In this document: positions 48,309 through 57,640 of the stretch, piece by piece
Position numbering within the stretch: the first letter of the stretch is position 1
Layout: every line of letters starts with the position of its first letter
From: Oscillospiraceae bacterium
GTDB lineage: Bacteria > Bacillota > Clostridia > Oscillospirales > CAG-272
Reading direction: 5' to 3'
NCBI GenBank assembly: GCA_015064445.1
Contig: SVSE01000002.1
Span: forward strand, 1-64,000
DNA length: 64,000 nucleotides
Notes under the pieces: model-generated
Seen by the model: the letters and a program-made list of their open reading frames with translations, nothing else
Databases searched by the model: none
What the model was told of the DNA's origin: nothing
Made by a program: the position numbers and the translations under genes

Positions 48309-49426
48309 TTGATTTCAACCTCTCTGCCTTCTCTGTCAGAAATATATGCACATTCAAGAATTTTCTGCACATATGCACCATCATCAAAGGATGGGCACAC
48401 GCTCTTATCATTTACCACTGCATCACAAAATGCGTGGAAGCTACCGAGGTGACCACGAAGCCAGCCTATCGGTGCCTTGATGCCTGGGAATATTCCAGCA
48501 GGTGCGCTATATCTATTAACACATTCGATTTTTGTAAAGCCTCGTGTTCCTCCAAAAGAGGTCTGCTCTGAGTCACAGGAATAATATTCGAGGTAATTCA
48601 AGTCCATAAGATTAAAACGAATTGCGCCCTTATCTCCTCTTACCTCAAAGGAAAGGTCGTCGTTTGAGCCGACAGCAATCTTGCTAACCTCGACTGTTCC
48701 ACGAGCGCCATTCTTAAGTCTTGCAAGAATATAGAATGCCTCATCAGCATTTGTCTGCCACTCGCCACCGTCCATACCACGACGAGTAGGATATGCAATT
48801 TGAGATTTTCCAATAACGCTATCGAATTCTCCACAAAGGTAGTAAATTAAGTCAAGTGCGTGAGATCCGAGGTCAAAAAGAACTCCCCCACCACAAATGT
48901 CCTTATTCTGCTTCCAGCCTGCGTTTTTATTTACATCAGTTGCGCTCGAATGAAGATATCTTGCATTAAAGGAAAGAATGCTTCCTATTTTGCCCTCGCA
49001 AACGAGCTCCTTAGCACGAATAACCGCGCTTAAAAATCTATTATTGAAAACAATTTGTGCCTTAACTCCCTTTTCTCTTGCAAGAGCTGCGAGCTCCTCT
49101 GCCTGTGCATAGGTCACTGTGAGTGGCTTCTCGCAATAAACATGCTTTCCTGCCAAAATTGCCTTTTTAGCAGTTTCGTAATGATATATATTTGGAGTGC
49201 AGATATCAACTGCGTCAATTTCGCTATTATAGATTATGTCGTCCTCGTTTGAGGTGTAAAAGCCGAGCGAATATTCCTCACACGCGCGCTTTGCGTTTTC
49301 TATATTCCTTGTACATACGCCATATATACACACATCGGGCGTGTGCGAAAAGAAAAACGGCAAGTTTTTTGCGCAGTAGGTATGAGTTTTTCCCATAGAG
49401 CCGAAGCCCAAAAGTCCTATTTTCAT
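48305..49426 (-). CDS. Gfo/Idh/MocA family oxidoreductase
   Basis: A 373-residue NAD(P)-dependent oxidoreductase acting on sugars or inositol-type polyols. The Rossmann start is GLLGFGSMGKTH, the catalytic motif is CEKPLTV with the conserved Lys, and the substrate domain contains FDLGSHALDLIYYLCGEF. It is the first gene of the eight-gene operon, with a promoter at 49498-49526 and GGAGGGCG before the ATG. Its substrate cannot be told; sugar metabolism fits the surrounding glycosidases. Confidence 0.9.
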   Translation of the reverse strand: MKIGLLGFGSMGKTHTYCAKNLPFFFSHTPDVCIYGVCTRNIENAKRACEEYSLGFYTSNEDDIIYNSEIDAVDICTPNIYHYETAKKAILAGKHVYCEKPLTVTYAQAEELAALAREKGVKAQIVFNNRFLSAVIRAKELVCEGKIGSILSFNARYLHSSATDVNKNAGWKQNKDICGGGVLFDLGSHALDLIYYLCGEFDSVIGKSQIAYPTRRGMDGGEWQTNADEAFYILARLKNGARGTVEVSKIAVGSNDDLSFEVRGDKGAIRFNLMDLNYLEYYSCDSEQTSFGGTRGFTKIECVNRYSAPAGIFPGIKAPIGWLRGHLGSFHAFCDAVVNDKSVCPSFDDGAYVQKILECAYISDREGREVEIK

Positions 49427-49497
49427 TCAATCGCCCTCCTATCAAAATGCGTTTTAAAGACAAACAAGGTATTGTCTTCAAAATCAATCCATCTTAA

Positions 49498-49526
49498 AGT
49501 ATAACACCTTTTTTTGTTTTTTTCAA
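49498..49526 (-). promoter_or_regulatory. promoter of the coaE-prfA operon
   Basis: Minus strand: TTGAAA (49521-49526), 17-nt A/C-rich spacer, TATACT (49498-49503). The leader holds an AAGACA...TGTCTT dyad. Confidence 0.7.
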
Positions 49527-49566
49527 TATTATAAAAAATATTTTTATTATTTATGCGCAAAATTAT

Positions 49567-49597
49567 AAAAAAGCCCGACAAAATGTCAGGCTTTTTG
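49567..49597 (-). terminator. terminator of the serine-protease lipoprotein gene
   Basis: GCC-C-GACA, loop AAA, TGTC-A-GGC (one mismatch), flanked by A6 and T5 runs. Confidence 0.8.
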
Positions 49598-49598
49598 T

Positions 49599-51446
49599 TT
49601 ATTGTGGAAGTGAAATGCCGAGAAGCTCTGCGTCAATTCCTGTTTGTGTGCTTGCCAAAAACTTTGCAAACTTAGCAATAAGGCTTGAATAGGATTGATA
49701 CAAGAGAGTCTTCATCTTGCTTGGAGCATTTTCGGTATCGGTATCAAGATACTTAATATCTACGCCCTCAAATACAGCATCAAACTTATCAGCATCGAAG
49801 GTTGCGCCCATTACCTTAAGGGTTGCCTTGTGGTCAAGATAGCCAGCGATTGTGTTTTGAGAGAATTCGTAATCGTACATACTAAATGCGAATTTTCCGT
49901 CGCCATCATCGTCAAGGACAACCGTGATTGTAAGACGATTCATACCTGTTTTTGAGGCGATAACATCGATTTGCAGGAAGAGCTCATCATTTGCGCTATC
50001 GTAAACATAGTAGTATTCTCTGCCAAGGCTTGTCGCGCTTTGTGGGTCATACTCAAAAATGTAATAAACCTCTCCGTCACAGGCGGTGTGGTTATTCATA
50101 ATATGATACTTGAGAATATGGAGTGCATTTATCTCAAGTGTGTTCTCATAAACTGTAGAAACAGCGAGGGGAGTGTCTAATTTTACCTTGTCAAGCGCCT
50201 CGACAACTGAGCCCTTGATAGCGAAGTTTATGTTCTGTCCACTTGGAACTGTAAGAGTTACAACGCCGATAACCTTACCATCACTATTAAGAAGTGGTCC
50301 ACCACTGTTTCCTCCCGAAATCGGAGCTGTAAACTGCAAGCAATACTTACCTGTTACATATCGATTTGGATTAGAAATCATTCCCATTGTGAAGGTGTCA
50401 GTAAGTCCGAGTGTGCTACCAAGCGCGTACACAGTGTCGCCTGTTTTTGGTGCTTCGGTCGCAAATTCGAGATATTTTTCGCCACTTGTTTCTATTTTAA
50501 GAATTGCGACATCCTGATTTGCATCATAGCCTGCAACCTTAACGCTTGTGATAGCTCCGTGTGTAGAATATTTCACAACAGAGATTGAATAAGCGCCTCT
50601 TATAACATGGTAATTTGTAGCGATATATCCGTCCTCTGAGATAAAGAAGCCCGAGCCAACGGACATAGCCTTGCCTGCCTTATCATAGGTTACTATTTCA
50701 ACCATAGCAGGTCTTGTGTTTTCGTAAATTTCCTTTGCAGTTATTTGCTGAATTGCGCTATTTGGAATATATGGTCCCTTGTGCGAATCGCCACAAAGCG
50801 AGCAAACATAAAGCGTATGCGCCTCCTCTGTTCCACTTGCCTCAATTGAGTAGGAAAGGAAATTACAGCTGATAACTCCAATGGTTTGCTTTCTCATAAA
50901 CGCATTACAGTCAACGCAACGGAATTCTTCCTCGCCAGTCTGCTTACAGGTTGCGTTTTTAATGACAATTGCCTCGCCCTCGATATGAGGAGTTTCAGAC
51001 ACATATGAGTCATTGTATGTATGCGCACAAACACCACAAATATGCTTTGTATAGCCCTTTTCGGTGCAGGTTGGAGAAATTACTGTTGTGTTATATGGAT
51101 GAGAGAGCTTTGGTGTGGTCTTCTCCTCAACGAGCGCCTTACAGGTAAGGCAGTATATTTCCTTTTTTCCCTCGGCAGTACAGCTTGACTCTATAACAGT
51201 TTTCCAATCATCAAGATTGTGTCCGAGTGCGTTTACATAGTTACTCTTTCCACTGCTACCACATTCACACTCTTGAAGAGTATAGCCCTGCTCAGTACAG
51301 GTTGGTGCTACAATTGTAGTTTCGTAGGAATGTACATGGTCGTTTGATGACGAGCTTGACGAATCTGGAATTCCGTCCTCATCACACGCGACAAGACCTA
51401 CGCAAAGCGCCATAAGAAGCGCAAGTAAAAGATATCTTATTTTCAT
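49599..51446 (-). CDS. trypsin-like serine protease lipoprotein with CxxC repeats
   Basis: A 615-residue lipoprotein. The signal MKIRYLLLALLMALCVG ends in the lipobox LVAC, then a Ser6 stalk. Residues 40-215 carry four CxxC-type repeats of the form PTCTEQGYTLQECECG...NALGHN, also found in the two giant surface proteins at 52241 and 60860. Residues about 230-420 are a DegP/HtrA-like protease with the triad in TNYHVI (His), NQDVAILK (Asp) and GGNSGGPLLN (Ser). The last 190 residues are unassigned and include DDDGDGKFAFS, which resembles a calcium loop. There is no PDZ domain. It is a surface protease tethered to the membrane. It is divergent from thrH, with facing promoters. Confidence 0.87.
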   Translation of the reverse strand: MKIRYLLLALLMALCVGLVACDEDGIPDSSSSSSNDHVHSYETTIVAPTCTEQGYTLQECECGSSGKSNYVNALGHNLDDWKTVIESSCTAEGKKEIYCLTCKALVEEKTTPKLSHPYNTTVISPTCTEKGYTKHICGVCAHTYNDSYVSETPHIEGEAIVIKNATCKQTGEEEFRCVDCNAFMRKQTIGVISCNFLSYSIEASGTEEAHTLYVCSLCGDSHKGPYIPNSAIQQITAKEIYENTRPAMVEIVTYDKAGKAMSVGSGFFISEDGYIATNYHVIRGAYSISVVKYSTHGAITSVKVAGYDANQDVAILKIETSGEKYLEFATEAPKTGDTVYALGSTLGLTDTFTMGMISNPNRYVTGKYCLQFTAPISGGNSGGPLLNSDGKVIGVVTLTVPSGQNINFAIKGSVVEALDKVKLDTPLAVSTVYENTLEINALHILKYHIMNNHTACDGEVYYIFEYDPQSATSLGREYYYVYDSANDELFLQIDVIASKTGMNRLTITVVLDDDGDGKFAFSMYDYEFSQNTIAGYLDHKATLKVMGATFDADKFDAVFEGVDIKYLDTDTENAPSKMKTLLYQSYSSLIAKFAKFLASTQTGIDAELLGISLPQ

Positions 51447-51487
51447 AAATTCCCCTTTGAGAATAGTATTTGGTGTCTAACATATAT

Positions 51488-51516
51488 ATTCTAACATATA
51501 TTTTACAAAAAGTCAA
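51488..51516 (-). promoter_or_regulatory. promoter of the protease gene
   Basis: Minus strand: TTGACT (51511-51516), 17-nt spacer, TAGAAT (51488-51493). Confidence 0.7.
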
Positions 51517-51524
51517 ATATAAAG

Positions 51525-51553
51525 TTGACAAACATTTCTTTGTGTGCTAAAAT
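51525..51553 (+). promoter_or_regulatory. promoter of thrH
   Basis: TTGACA (51525-51530), 17-nt spacer, TAAAAT (51548-51553). It lies back to back with the protease promoter, 8 bp apart, so a shared control site is possible. Confidence 0.75.
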
Positions 51554-51593
51554 GGTTGTGTTAAAAATTCAAGTTCAAAGAGGTACATATATT

Positions 51594-52202
51594 ATGAGTA
51601 ACATGAACATTGTTTGTCTTGACCTTGAGGGCGTTTTAGTTCCTGAAATTTGGATTGCATTCGCTGACGCGACAGGCATTCCTGAGCTTCGCAGAACGAC
51701 TCGTGATGAGCCTGATTATGACAAGCTTATGAAATACCGTATTGCTATTTTGAAGGAGCACGGTCTTGGTCTTAAGGAAATTCAAGACACAATCGCAAAG
51801 ATAGATCCTATGCCTGGTGCAAAGGAGTTTCTTGACGAGCTTCGTTCACTTACACAGGTTATCATTATAAGCGACACATTTACACAGTTCGCTGCTCCAC
51901 TTATGAAGAAGCTTGGTATGCCAACAATCTTCTGCAATACTCTTGAGGTTGCTGACAATGGAGAAATCACAGGCTTTAAGATGAGAATTGCACAGTCGAA
52001 GCTTTCAACTGTAAAGGCGCTTCAATCAATCGGCTATGAAACTATCGCAAGTGGCGACAGCTACAACGACCTTGGTATGATTCTCAACTCAAAGGCAGGC
52101 TTCCTTTTCAAGAGCACTGACAAAATCAAGGCAGATTATCCACAGCTCCCTGCTTTCGAGGAATATAGCGAGCTCCTCGACGCTATCAAAAAGGCACTTT
52201 AA
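51594..52202 (+). CDS. thrH: ThrH, phosphoserine phosphatase/homoserine phosphotransferase
   Basis: A 202-residue HAD-family enzyme that can dephosphorylate phosphoserine and transfer phosphate to homoserine. The nucleophile motif is LDLEGVLVPEIW, the characteristic ThrH variant. The later motifs are IIISDTF, the Lys-containing segment AQSKLSTVKAL and the acid pair GDSYNDLGM. The ATG at 51594 is chosen because the promoter at 51525-51553 rules out the in-frame ATG at 51525, and GAGGT sits upstream. A terminator follows. Confidence 0.93.
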   Translation: MSNMNIVCLDLEGVLVPEIWIAFADATGIPELRRTTRDEPDYDKLMKYRIAILKEHGLGLKEIQDTIAKIDPMPGAKEFLDELRSLTQVIIISDTFTQFAAPLMKKLGMPTIFCNTLEVADNGEITGFKMRIAQSKLSTVKALQSIGYETIASGDSYNDLGMILNSKAGFLFKSTDKIKADYPQLPAFEEYSELLDAIKKAL

Positions 52203-52206
52203 AGGA

Positions 52207-52236
52207 AAAGAACAGGATTTGAAATCCTGTTCTTTA
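52207..52236. terminator. bidirectional terminator, thrH and the 52241 gene
   Basis: AAAGAACAGGATTT paired with AAATCCTGTTCTTT around one G, with flanking A- and T-runs. The AAAGAACAGGA stem resembles the terminator at 60827. Confidence 0.85.
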
Positions 52237-52240
52237 TTTT

Positions 52241-55200
52241 TTACTCTTCGTCAGAAGATGGAACGAGCGCGTCAGGCTGTTCGGTTACATTTGCAACAAC
52301 GAGGTCGAGTGTTACCTTTGTAAAGGACTGTCCACCGATTGTTGTAGCTATAGCATAATCGTTTTCTGCCTGAATGAAGCTTACATTGCCATTTTCATCG
52401 ATTACATATGCGCAAATTACAAGCTCAAGTGTTGATGAGTGTGTTCCAAAGTTAGTGATTGAGCAGCTAAAGTTGGTATAGGACTTGTCTTTTATTTGAA
52501 CCTGCATTGCCTGTGTGATGCTAACCTTATTTTCGCCATTAAAGAAGCTATTGCCATTAAAGAGATTTGCGTTAGCAATTACAACACCATAGGTGATTGC
52601 ACCGTTATAGCTCTCGTAAAGAGCAAGAAGCTCGGTATCTACAACATATCCACCATCAAGCGAGGTTTTTGCACTATTTGTTGAATAGCCCTTTGCAGCA
52701 AAGATAGGAGCTACCTCAGTGTTAGAGGTAATTGCACATCTTGCACACTTGGTAAGGATTGCGCCTGCCTTGTCAAAGCCGTTTGGATATTCCATTCCAA
52801 AAAGAACTGCTCCGTCGGAAACGTCAAATTCGTGTCCGAGCTTTTCAACAATCTCGGTTGCAATAAGAGCGTCACATGCTGTACAATGCTTTTCCTTAAG
52901 TCCGTCCTCGTCGCAGTCAGGTGCAAGTGTTTGTATTAATTCGCCTGGGTTGTGTCCGAGAGCATCAGCTGATTGTGTTTCGGCTACTTCTCCACAGGTT
53001 TTACAAAGCTTAACGTTTGTTCCTGCGAGTGTACAGCTTGGAGCTGTAGCTTGAGTCCATTCAACGCCCTCGATATCGTGTCCTGTTGCAGGTATAACCT
53101 CGCTTTGAGCAAGGAGCTTACAGTCCTTACAAAGCTTAACTTGAAGTCCGTCCGTTGTACAGGTTACAGGCAAGGTTACCTCAAACTCAACACCCTCAAC
53201 GTTGTGCTCCTTTTGTGGGTCGTCGGGGTTATCAACCGTGATTGTTTCATCACAACGAGCGCACTTGTAGGTGATTGTTCCACCTTTTAGGCAGGTTGAA
53301 GGAGTTGTTTCAACTACTGTTGCTCCCTTTTCGGGATCAAACTCGTGTCCCTTTGCAGGTGTTACCTCGCCAACGGTGATTGTTCCGCCTGTTGTATCGC
53401 CTGTATAGCCTGAATATGCGGATACTGTATATGTAGCATCAGCTACTACTCCGCAAGGACAATCGGTTGTGTAAGCGGTTGAGCCCTGTGCCGTACAGGT
53501 TGGCTCTGAGCCACCCTCGATGTACTTGTGAGGTATACCATTGTAAACCACATATTTACAGTTAGTTGGAGTTTTTACAACCTCATTTGCGTAAATGTAC
53601 ACATTATAAGCATTTCTATCGTTAAAAGTGCTTTGGCTGGAACCGTTTACAGTAGAAGTGTTAAACTCTATCAAATCGGCATGGCAGTAAATATAAATGT
53701 CATTCTTAGCCACATAGCTTCCAGAGGTTTTTACACTAAACACCCATTTAGCGACATATTCAATATCCATCATAACTACCTTGGACAATACTGCGTTACC
53801 GCCGAATATCGAATAAGCACCGTTGTTTCCATCATCGCCAAGTGCTATTTTTCCATCGCTGGTTTTAGTGCTAATGCAGTTTTTACCTATGTAGACATAC
53901 TCGATTGTGGTTGTTTCGGCAAAGCTTTTTTGAGAAAGTGTTACCATAGAATCGTCAGGCAAGATAACCTCTTTGAGTCCCGAGCTGGCAAAAGCAAATG
54001 TACCAAAATTATATGTTTGACCTGAGCCGAGAAGAAGATGCTTTACAGCTGTAAAGCCCTTAAAGGCATTTGATTTAAATGTTGCATTTGATTTTGAAAC
54101 GTCGATTGTTGCAAGATTTGCACAGTTATTAACAGTGTACTGCTCGAAAACAAGAGTACAGTTTTCCGCTACAATTTTTATGAGGTTAGCACAGCTATCA
54201 ATCGATTTTTGTGCAAGAGTTGCATTTGCACCCTCGGAAAAGTAAATTTCTTCAAGTGCGGACATGCTCTTTATTGCTCCTGCAGGAATGCTTGTAACAC
54301 CGGCTGGAATTACGAGTTTAACGATGCTTGAAGCATTATATGTCTTTGAAGGATCGCTTGGATCTGCAAAGGTCTTTATTGCGCCAAACACTCCGTCCGT
54401 TATAGTATAAACGTCGGACACCTTAACAATAACGGTCTTATTTGTATCGCCATCCTTTACAACAAGCTCTATCAAAATATCACTTGACGAGAATGAATAA
54501 TCCTCATAATAGCAACCGTGTGAGCAGGTTGTGCTTGGATTTGCTTCGTCGTAATCGGTGTGAGTGCCGTTTTCATAGCAATCGCATCTCGAACAAATAA
54601 AGAGCTTCTTACCGTTTTCGATAGCGGTTGCTAATTTTGTTACCTTAACTATTGAATAGTCATGGCCGAGTGCGCTTCCGTACTCAACGTTCGAGGTAGA
54701 ATCACAACGAACGCACTTGTAGGTCTTATATGCCTTTGCAAAGCAGGTAGCGGGGGTTTCGGACGCAAGCACACTGTAATCATGTCCAAGCGCGTCAACT
54801 GCATCTACATAATAGCTACCGCAGTCGCAACGGAAATAGTAAGCTCCGGCGGTTGTACAGGTAGAGGCAGTATCTTCATACACCTCTGCTTTAACATAGT
54901 TATGTACACCGTTTGAATTTTCAACAGTACAGCCTACGTAAACTACATCGTAATAGCCTGTTTCGTTGTTGTAAACGCATTCATAGCCGTTTTTGAGAAT
55001 TCCATCAGGAAGCTTCACACTATAAGAACCACCTGTGACTGTGAAAACATCATAGTTTTCCATAGTAAGAGATTCTTTTGTATATGTTCCGCTAGTATCC
55101 TTGTCTTTATAATCGCTCGTCCAAAAATGAATACTTTTTGCACTTTCGGGAAGGACAAAGGTTCCACCAGTGATGGTAACTTTAAACGATTGAGCATTTG

Positions 55201-56110
55201 TTGTGTTATCAATGACAAATCTATTAGCACTAATTTTTACAGTTGCCCCATCCATAATTTCAATTCTTGGATTAGAGTTATAGCTGTTTACATTACCTAA
55301 ATGATAAACATTCACATCGCCATAAATTTTAACATACGGATATCCGGATTTTCTCATGGACCCCTCAGAGTCATCAAAAAGACGATGATTTGGAGCATCA
55401 ATCGTTACATCAACACCAACAACTGTCTTATTACGATCTCCGTTGTGGCTGTGTGATTTCATGTTGAACACATAGTATGTACCGGCAGCCTTAGTATCGT
55501 TTACGAATTTTATGGTTCCTTCTCCATATATGTATCTTCCAGTTCTTTGTTGCCCTAAACCATTTATATTTCCGTTGAAGGTGATATCGTATCCGTTAAG
55601 GAAAATAATGTTAGATGCTTCGCCCTTAATACTAACGTATTCTTTGAATTCAACATCATGTGTGAGAATTACAGCGTGCGGAGAGGTATTTATCAACGAC
55701 GAAAATTGTTTTGCCTGTGAGTTAGAGTTATTTGGGTCATAAACGAATTCTTTAGCGGCACAACGGAAAAGCTTAGTGTCCTCCGTAAACACTACCTGTT
55801 CTCCTGCTTTGTAGGCACGTCCCTCTTGAGTGTACCAAATAAGATGAAAGCCGTCGGCACCTGTATTGGTGTCGCTTGATGTGGTTGGCAAGGTTATCGT
55901 TTCTCCTGCCTTTACTGTGATTTTACCGTCAGCATGAGCGGTTGTGTCAAGCGCAGTAGAAGTGCTCAACGTATCGCTTGTGTTCATGAAGCTAACAGTA
56001 ATGGTCTTTTCTGCTTCACCTGTTTCTTCTGCTGAAATCGCCATTACTGAAATAGACACAAGACAAGCAAGCGCGATTAACAGTGTGAAGAAAATTTTGA
56101 ATTTTTTCAT
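52241..56110 (-). CDS. giant BspA-like surface protein with CxxC repeats
   Basis: A 1,289-residue secreted protein. The signal peptide is MKKFKIFFTLLIALACLVSI to AISA. Residues about 30-350 look like a beta-solenoid/beta-helix region (TIKFVNDTKAAGTYYVFN; IEIMDGATVKIS). Two or more CxxC repeats follow, then LRR_5/BspA repeats (LEEIYFSEGANAT; LKEVILPDDSMVTL). A further run of CxxC repeats has the form TCTTDGLQVKLCKDCKLLAQS with a GH or GHD spacer. The end is the C-terminal module shared with the other BspA-like genes (YESYNGAITYGVVIANANLF; ELVICAYVIDENGNVSFIQ), closing on the acidic SSDEE. The ATG at 56110 has an AAAGGAGA site, and a C-tract promoter lies upstream. No LPXTG anchor is visible. 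Adhesion is likely by family analogy. Confidence 0.83.
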   Translation of the reverse strand: MKKFKIFFTLLIALACLVSISVMAISAEETGEAEKTITVSFMNTSDTLSTSTALDTTAHADGKITVKAGETITLPTTSSDTNTGADGFHLIWYTQEGRAYKAGEQVVFTEDTKLFRCAAKEFVYDPNNSNSQAKQFSSLINTSPHAVILTHDVEFKEYVSIKGEASNIIFLNGYDITFNGNINGLGQQRTGRYIYGEGTIKFVNDTKAAGTYYVFNMKSHSHNGDRNKTVVGVDVTIDAPNHRLFDDSEGSMRKSGYPYVKIYGDVNVYHLGNVNSYNSNPRIEIMDGATVKISANRFVIDNTTNAQSFKVTITGGTFVLPESAKSIHFWTSDYKDKDTSGTYTKESLTMENYDVFTVTGGSYSVKLPDGILKNGYECVYNNETGYYDVVYVGCTVENSNGVHNYVKAEVYEDTASTCTTAGAYYFRCDCGSYYVDAVDALGHDYSVLASETPATCFAKAYKTYKCVRCDSTSNVEYGSALGHDYSIVKVTKLATAIENGKKLFICSRCDCYENGTHTDYDEANPSTTCSHGCYYEDYSFSSSDILIELVVKDGDTNKTVIVKVSDVYTITDGVFGAIKTFADPSDPSKTYNASSIVKLVIPAGVTSIPAGAIKSMSALEEIYFSEGANATLAQKSIDSCANLIKIVAENCTLVFEQYTVNNCANLATIDVSKSNATFKSNAFKGFTAVKHLLLGSGQTYNFGTFAFASSGLKEVILPDDSMVTLSQKSFAETTTIEYVYIGKNCISTKTSDGKIALGDDGNNGAYSIFGGNAVLSKVVMMDIEYVAKWVFSVKTSGSYVAKNDIYIYCHADLIEFNTSTVNGSSQSTFNDRNAYNVYIYANEVVKTPTNCKYVVYNGIPHKYIEGGSEPTCTAQGSTAYTTDCPCGVVADATYTVSAYSGYTGDTTGGTITVGEVTPAKGHEFDPEKGATVVETTPSTCLKGGTITYKCARCDETITVDNPDDPQKEHNVEGVEFEVTLPVTCTTDGLQVKLCKDCKLLAQSEVIPATGHDIEGVEWTQATAPSCTLAGTNVKLCKTCGEVAETQSADALGHNPGELIQTLAPDCDEDGLKEKHCTACDALIATEIVEKLGHEFDVSDGAVLFGMEYPNGFDKAGAILTKCARCAITSNTEVAPIFAAKGYSTNSAKTSLDGGYVVDTELLALYESYNGAITYGVVIANANLFNGNSFFNGENKVSITQAMQVQIKDKSYTNFSCSITNFGTHSSTLELVICAYVIDENGNVSFIQAENDYAIATTIGGQSFTKVTLDLVVANVTEQPDALVPSSDEE

Positions 56111-56166
56111 TGCTTTTCTCCTTTGTGGGAACGCTCCCGCGGGCATATATTATAAATACATAATTT

Positions 56167-56240
56167 ATATTAGCACACGCGCGAATTTTTGTCAAGTTGC
56201 ACAAAAACAAGAGCCCCCCCCCCGTTTTTTGTTGAATTTG
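56167..56240 (-). promoter_or_regulatory. C-tract promoter element of the 52241 gene
   Basis: Minus strand: TTGACA (56190-56195), 17-nt spacer, TAATAT (56167-56172). A run of 10 bases (C on plus, 56214-56223) starts 18 nt upstream of the -35, next to a TTTTTTGTTGAATTTGCAT arm. A further GATTTTTGTGCA copy occurs near 56299. The gap 56111-56385 holds nothing else but the terminator at 56360. Confidence 0.72.
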
Positions 56241-56359
56241 CATAAATTGATTTCGTTTTTCGGGCGATATGTGGCTCGATTTTATATTTCATCCTCTTTG
56301 ATTTTTGTGCATTCCTACAAAATTTTTATATTTTTTAAATTTTTTCAAAAAATAAAAAA

Positions 56360-56381
56360 GGGAGCAGCTTTGCTCCCCTTT
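56360..56381 (-). terminator. terminator after the glycosyltransferase gene
   Basis: GGGAGCA, loop GCTT, TGCTCCC, flanked by an A-run and TTT. Confidence 0.8.
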
Positions 56382-56385
56382 GGGT

Positions 56386-57630
56386 TTATTGTCTTGATAT
56401 TTCTTGCAACATCTTATATCCCCAAAAATTCTTGTTTTTGGTGTTCAGCACATACTCTCTTGCGTTTTTTGCTTTTACAATAGACTCATTGTTGTTATCA
56501 GTACAAGCAAGCCTTATCGCTTCTGCCAAGGCTTTTGCATTACCCTCGTAAAAATAATTTATATAGCCATCATATTCGTCAGGAATTCCATCAAGCTTAA
56601 ATCCAACCATTGGCGTTCCAGAAGACAAATATTCCATATTTTTGCTTGGGAAAGAATATCTTGTAAAGATTCCACTATTAACTCTTGGATTAACTAAAAC
56701 ATCAACATTCTTTTCGAGCTCCAAGAGCTTTTCTCTTGGCACCTCTCCCAAATATTCTATTCGAGTGTCTTCCTTCGACTTGTTAATTATTTTATCCTGC
56801 ATAGGGCCCTTGCCAGCCAAAAGAAGCCTCCACGAATCGCCATCTAACAAATCAAATGCGTCAAGCAAAAGTCCAACACCATAATTTTCATGTAATCCGC
56901 CAGCATACAATATGGTCTTCCCTTTTTTACCCGATTGCGTTTTTTCGATATTTTCAAACAAATCTGTCGCCACACCTTCAAAAACCATGTGATTTTTTAA
57001 TGGTGGTAAGCATTCGCGCATTTTGTCAGAAAACAACATCCAGAAATCAACCGAGTCGCTTGACCTTTTAATTTCATTTTCAATAGCATTTATAGCAAGG
57101 TTGTTCTTTATTTTTCTAATAATGCTTCCTGTTTTTTGATATGTATATTGTGGCAAATCAGGTACGATTATCGAGGTTTTAATAGAAGGATTGATGCTTT
57201 TAACATATCTCATCGCCTTTAAGGTATAGCGAGTCAAGGAATATGCTATAATAAGCTTCTTTTTGCCCGAATCAGAACTCGCCCACTTTTTCAAATACTT
57301 TTTAGCACCATGAAAAAGTGAGGAAGAATATAAAAGAGGAACATTTTTAAATGAATGATTCACTCCATTATATTTGCCCTTGATTTCGCTCGATCGAACA
57401 ACTGGATGCTTATATCCTTTTGGAAAAAGAGATAGCAAAGGAGTGTTTATAAGATATGGTTGTTGCATATTGGAATTCGACAAGCCATCAATTATACTCA
57501 ACTGGATTGCCGTGATATTTTGCGAGCGAAAAGTCTTTGAATTGGCAATAAACGTCGTATCCTCTGGTGGCAACAAAATAGACAAAAAGCAAATGTCAAA
57601 GTCGTGCTTACCTTCAAATACCTCTTGCAT
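56386..57630 (-). CDS. GT4-like glycosyltransferase
   Basis: A 414-residue GT-B fold glycosyltransferase of the GT4 type, moving a sugar from a nucleotide donor. The acceptor half has TRYTLKAMRYVKSINPSIKTS; the donor half has TILYAGGLHENYGVGLLLDAFDLL, WRLLLAGKGPMQDKI, DVLVNPR and a donor-site region MEYLSSGTPMVGFKLDGIPDEY. The ATG at 57630 (GAGGTGG just upstream) is used rather than 57675. It starts 10 nt after the nfnB stop. It looks more A/T-rich than the neighbouring enzymes and is functionally unrelated to them, so it may be a late addition to the operon. Confidence 0.85.
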   Translation of the reverse strand: MQEVFEGKHDFDICFLSILLPPEDTTFIANSKTFRSQNITAIQLSIIDGLSNSNMQQPYLINTPLLSLFPKGYKHPVVRSSEIKGKYNGVNHSFKNVPLLYSSSLFHGAKKYLKKWASSDSGKKKLIIAYSLTRYTLKAMRYVKSINPSIKTSIIVPDLPQYTYQKTGSIIRKIKNNLAINAIENEIKRSSDSVDFWMLFSDKMRECLPPLKNHMVFEGVATDLFENIEKTQSGKKGKTILYAGGLHENYGVGLLLDAFDLLDGDSWRLLLAGKGPMQDKIINKSKEDTRIEYLGEVPREKLLELEKNVDVLVNPRVNSGIFTRYSFPSKNMEYLSSGTPMVGFKLDGIPDEYDGYINYFYEGNAKALAEAIRLACTDNNNESIVKAKNAREYVLNTKNKNFWGYKMLQEISRQ

Positions 57631-57640
57631 AATCCACCTC

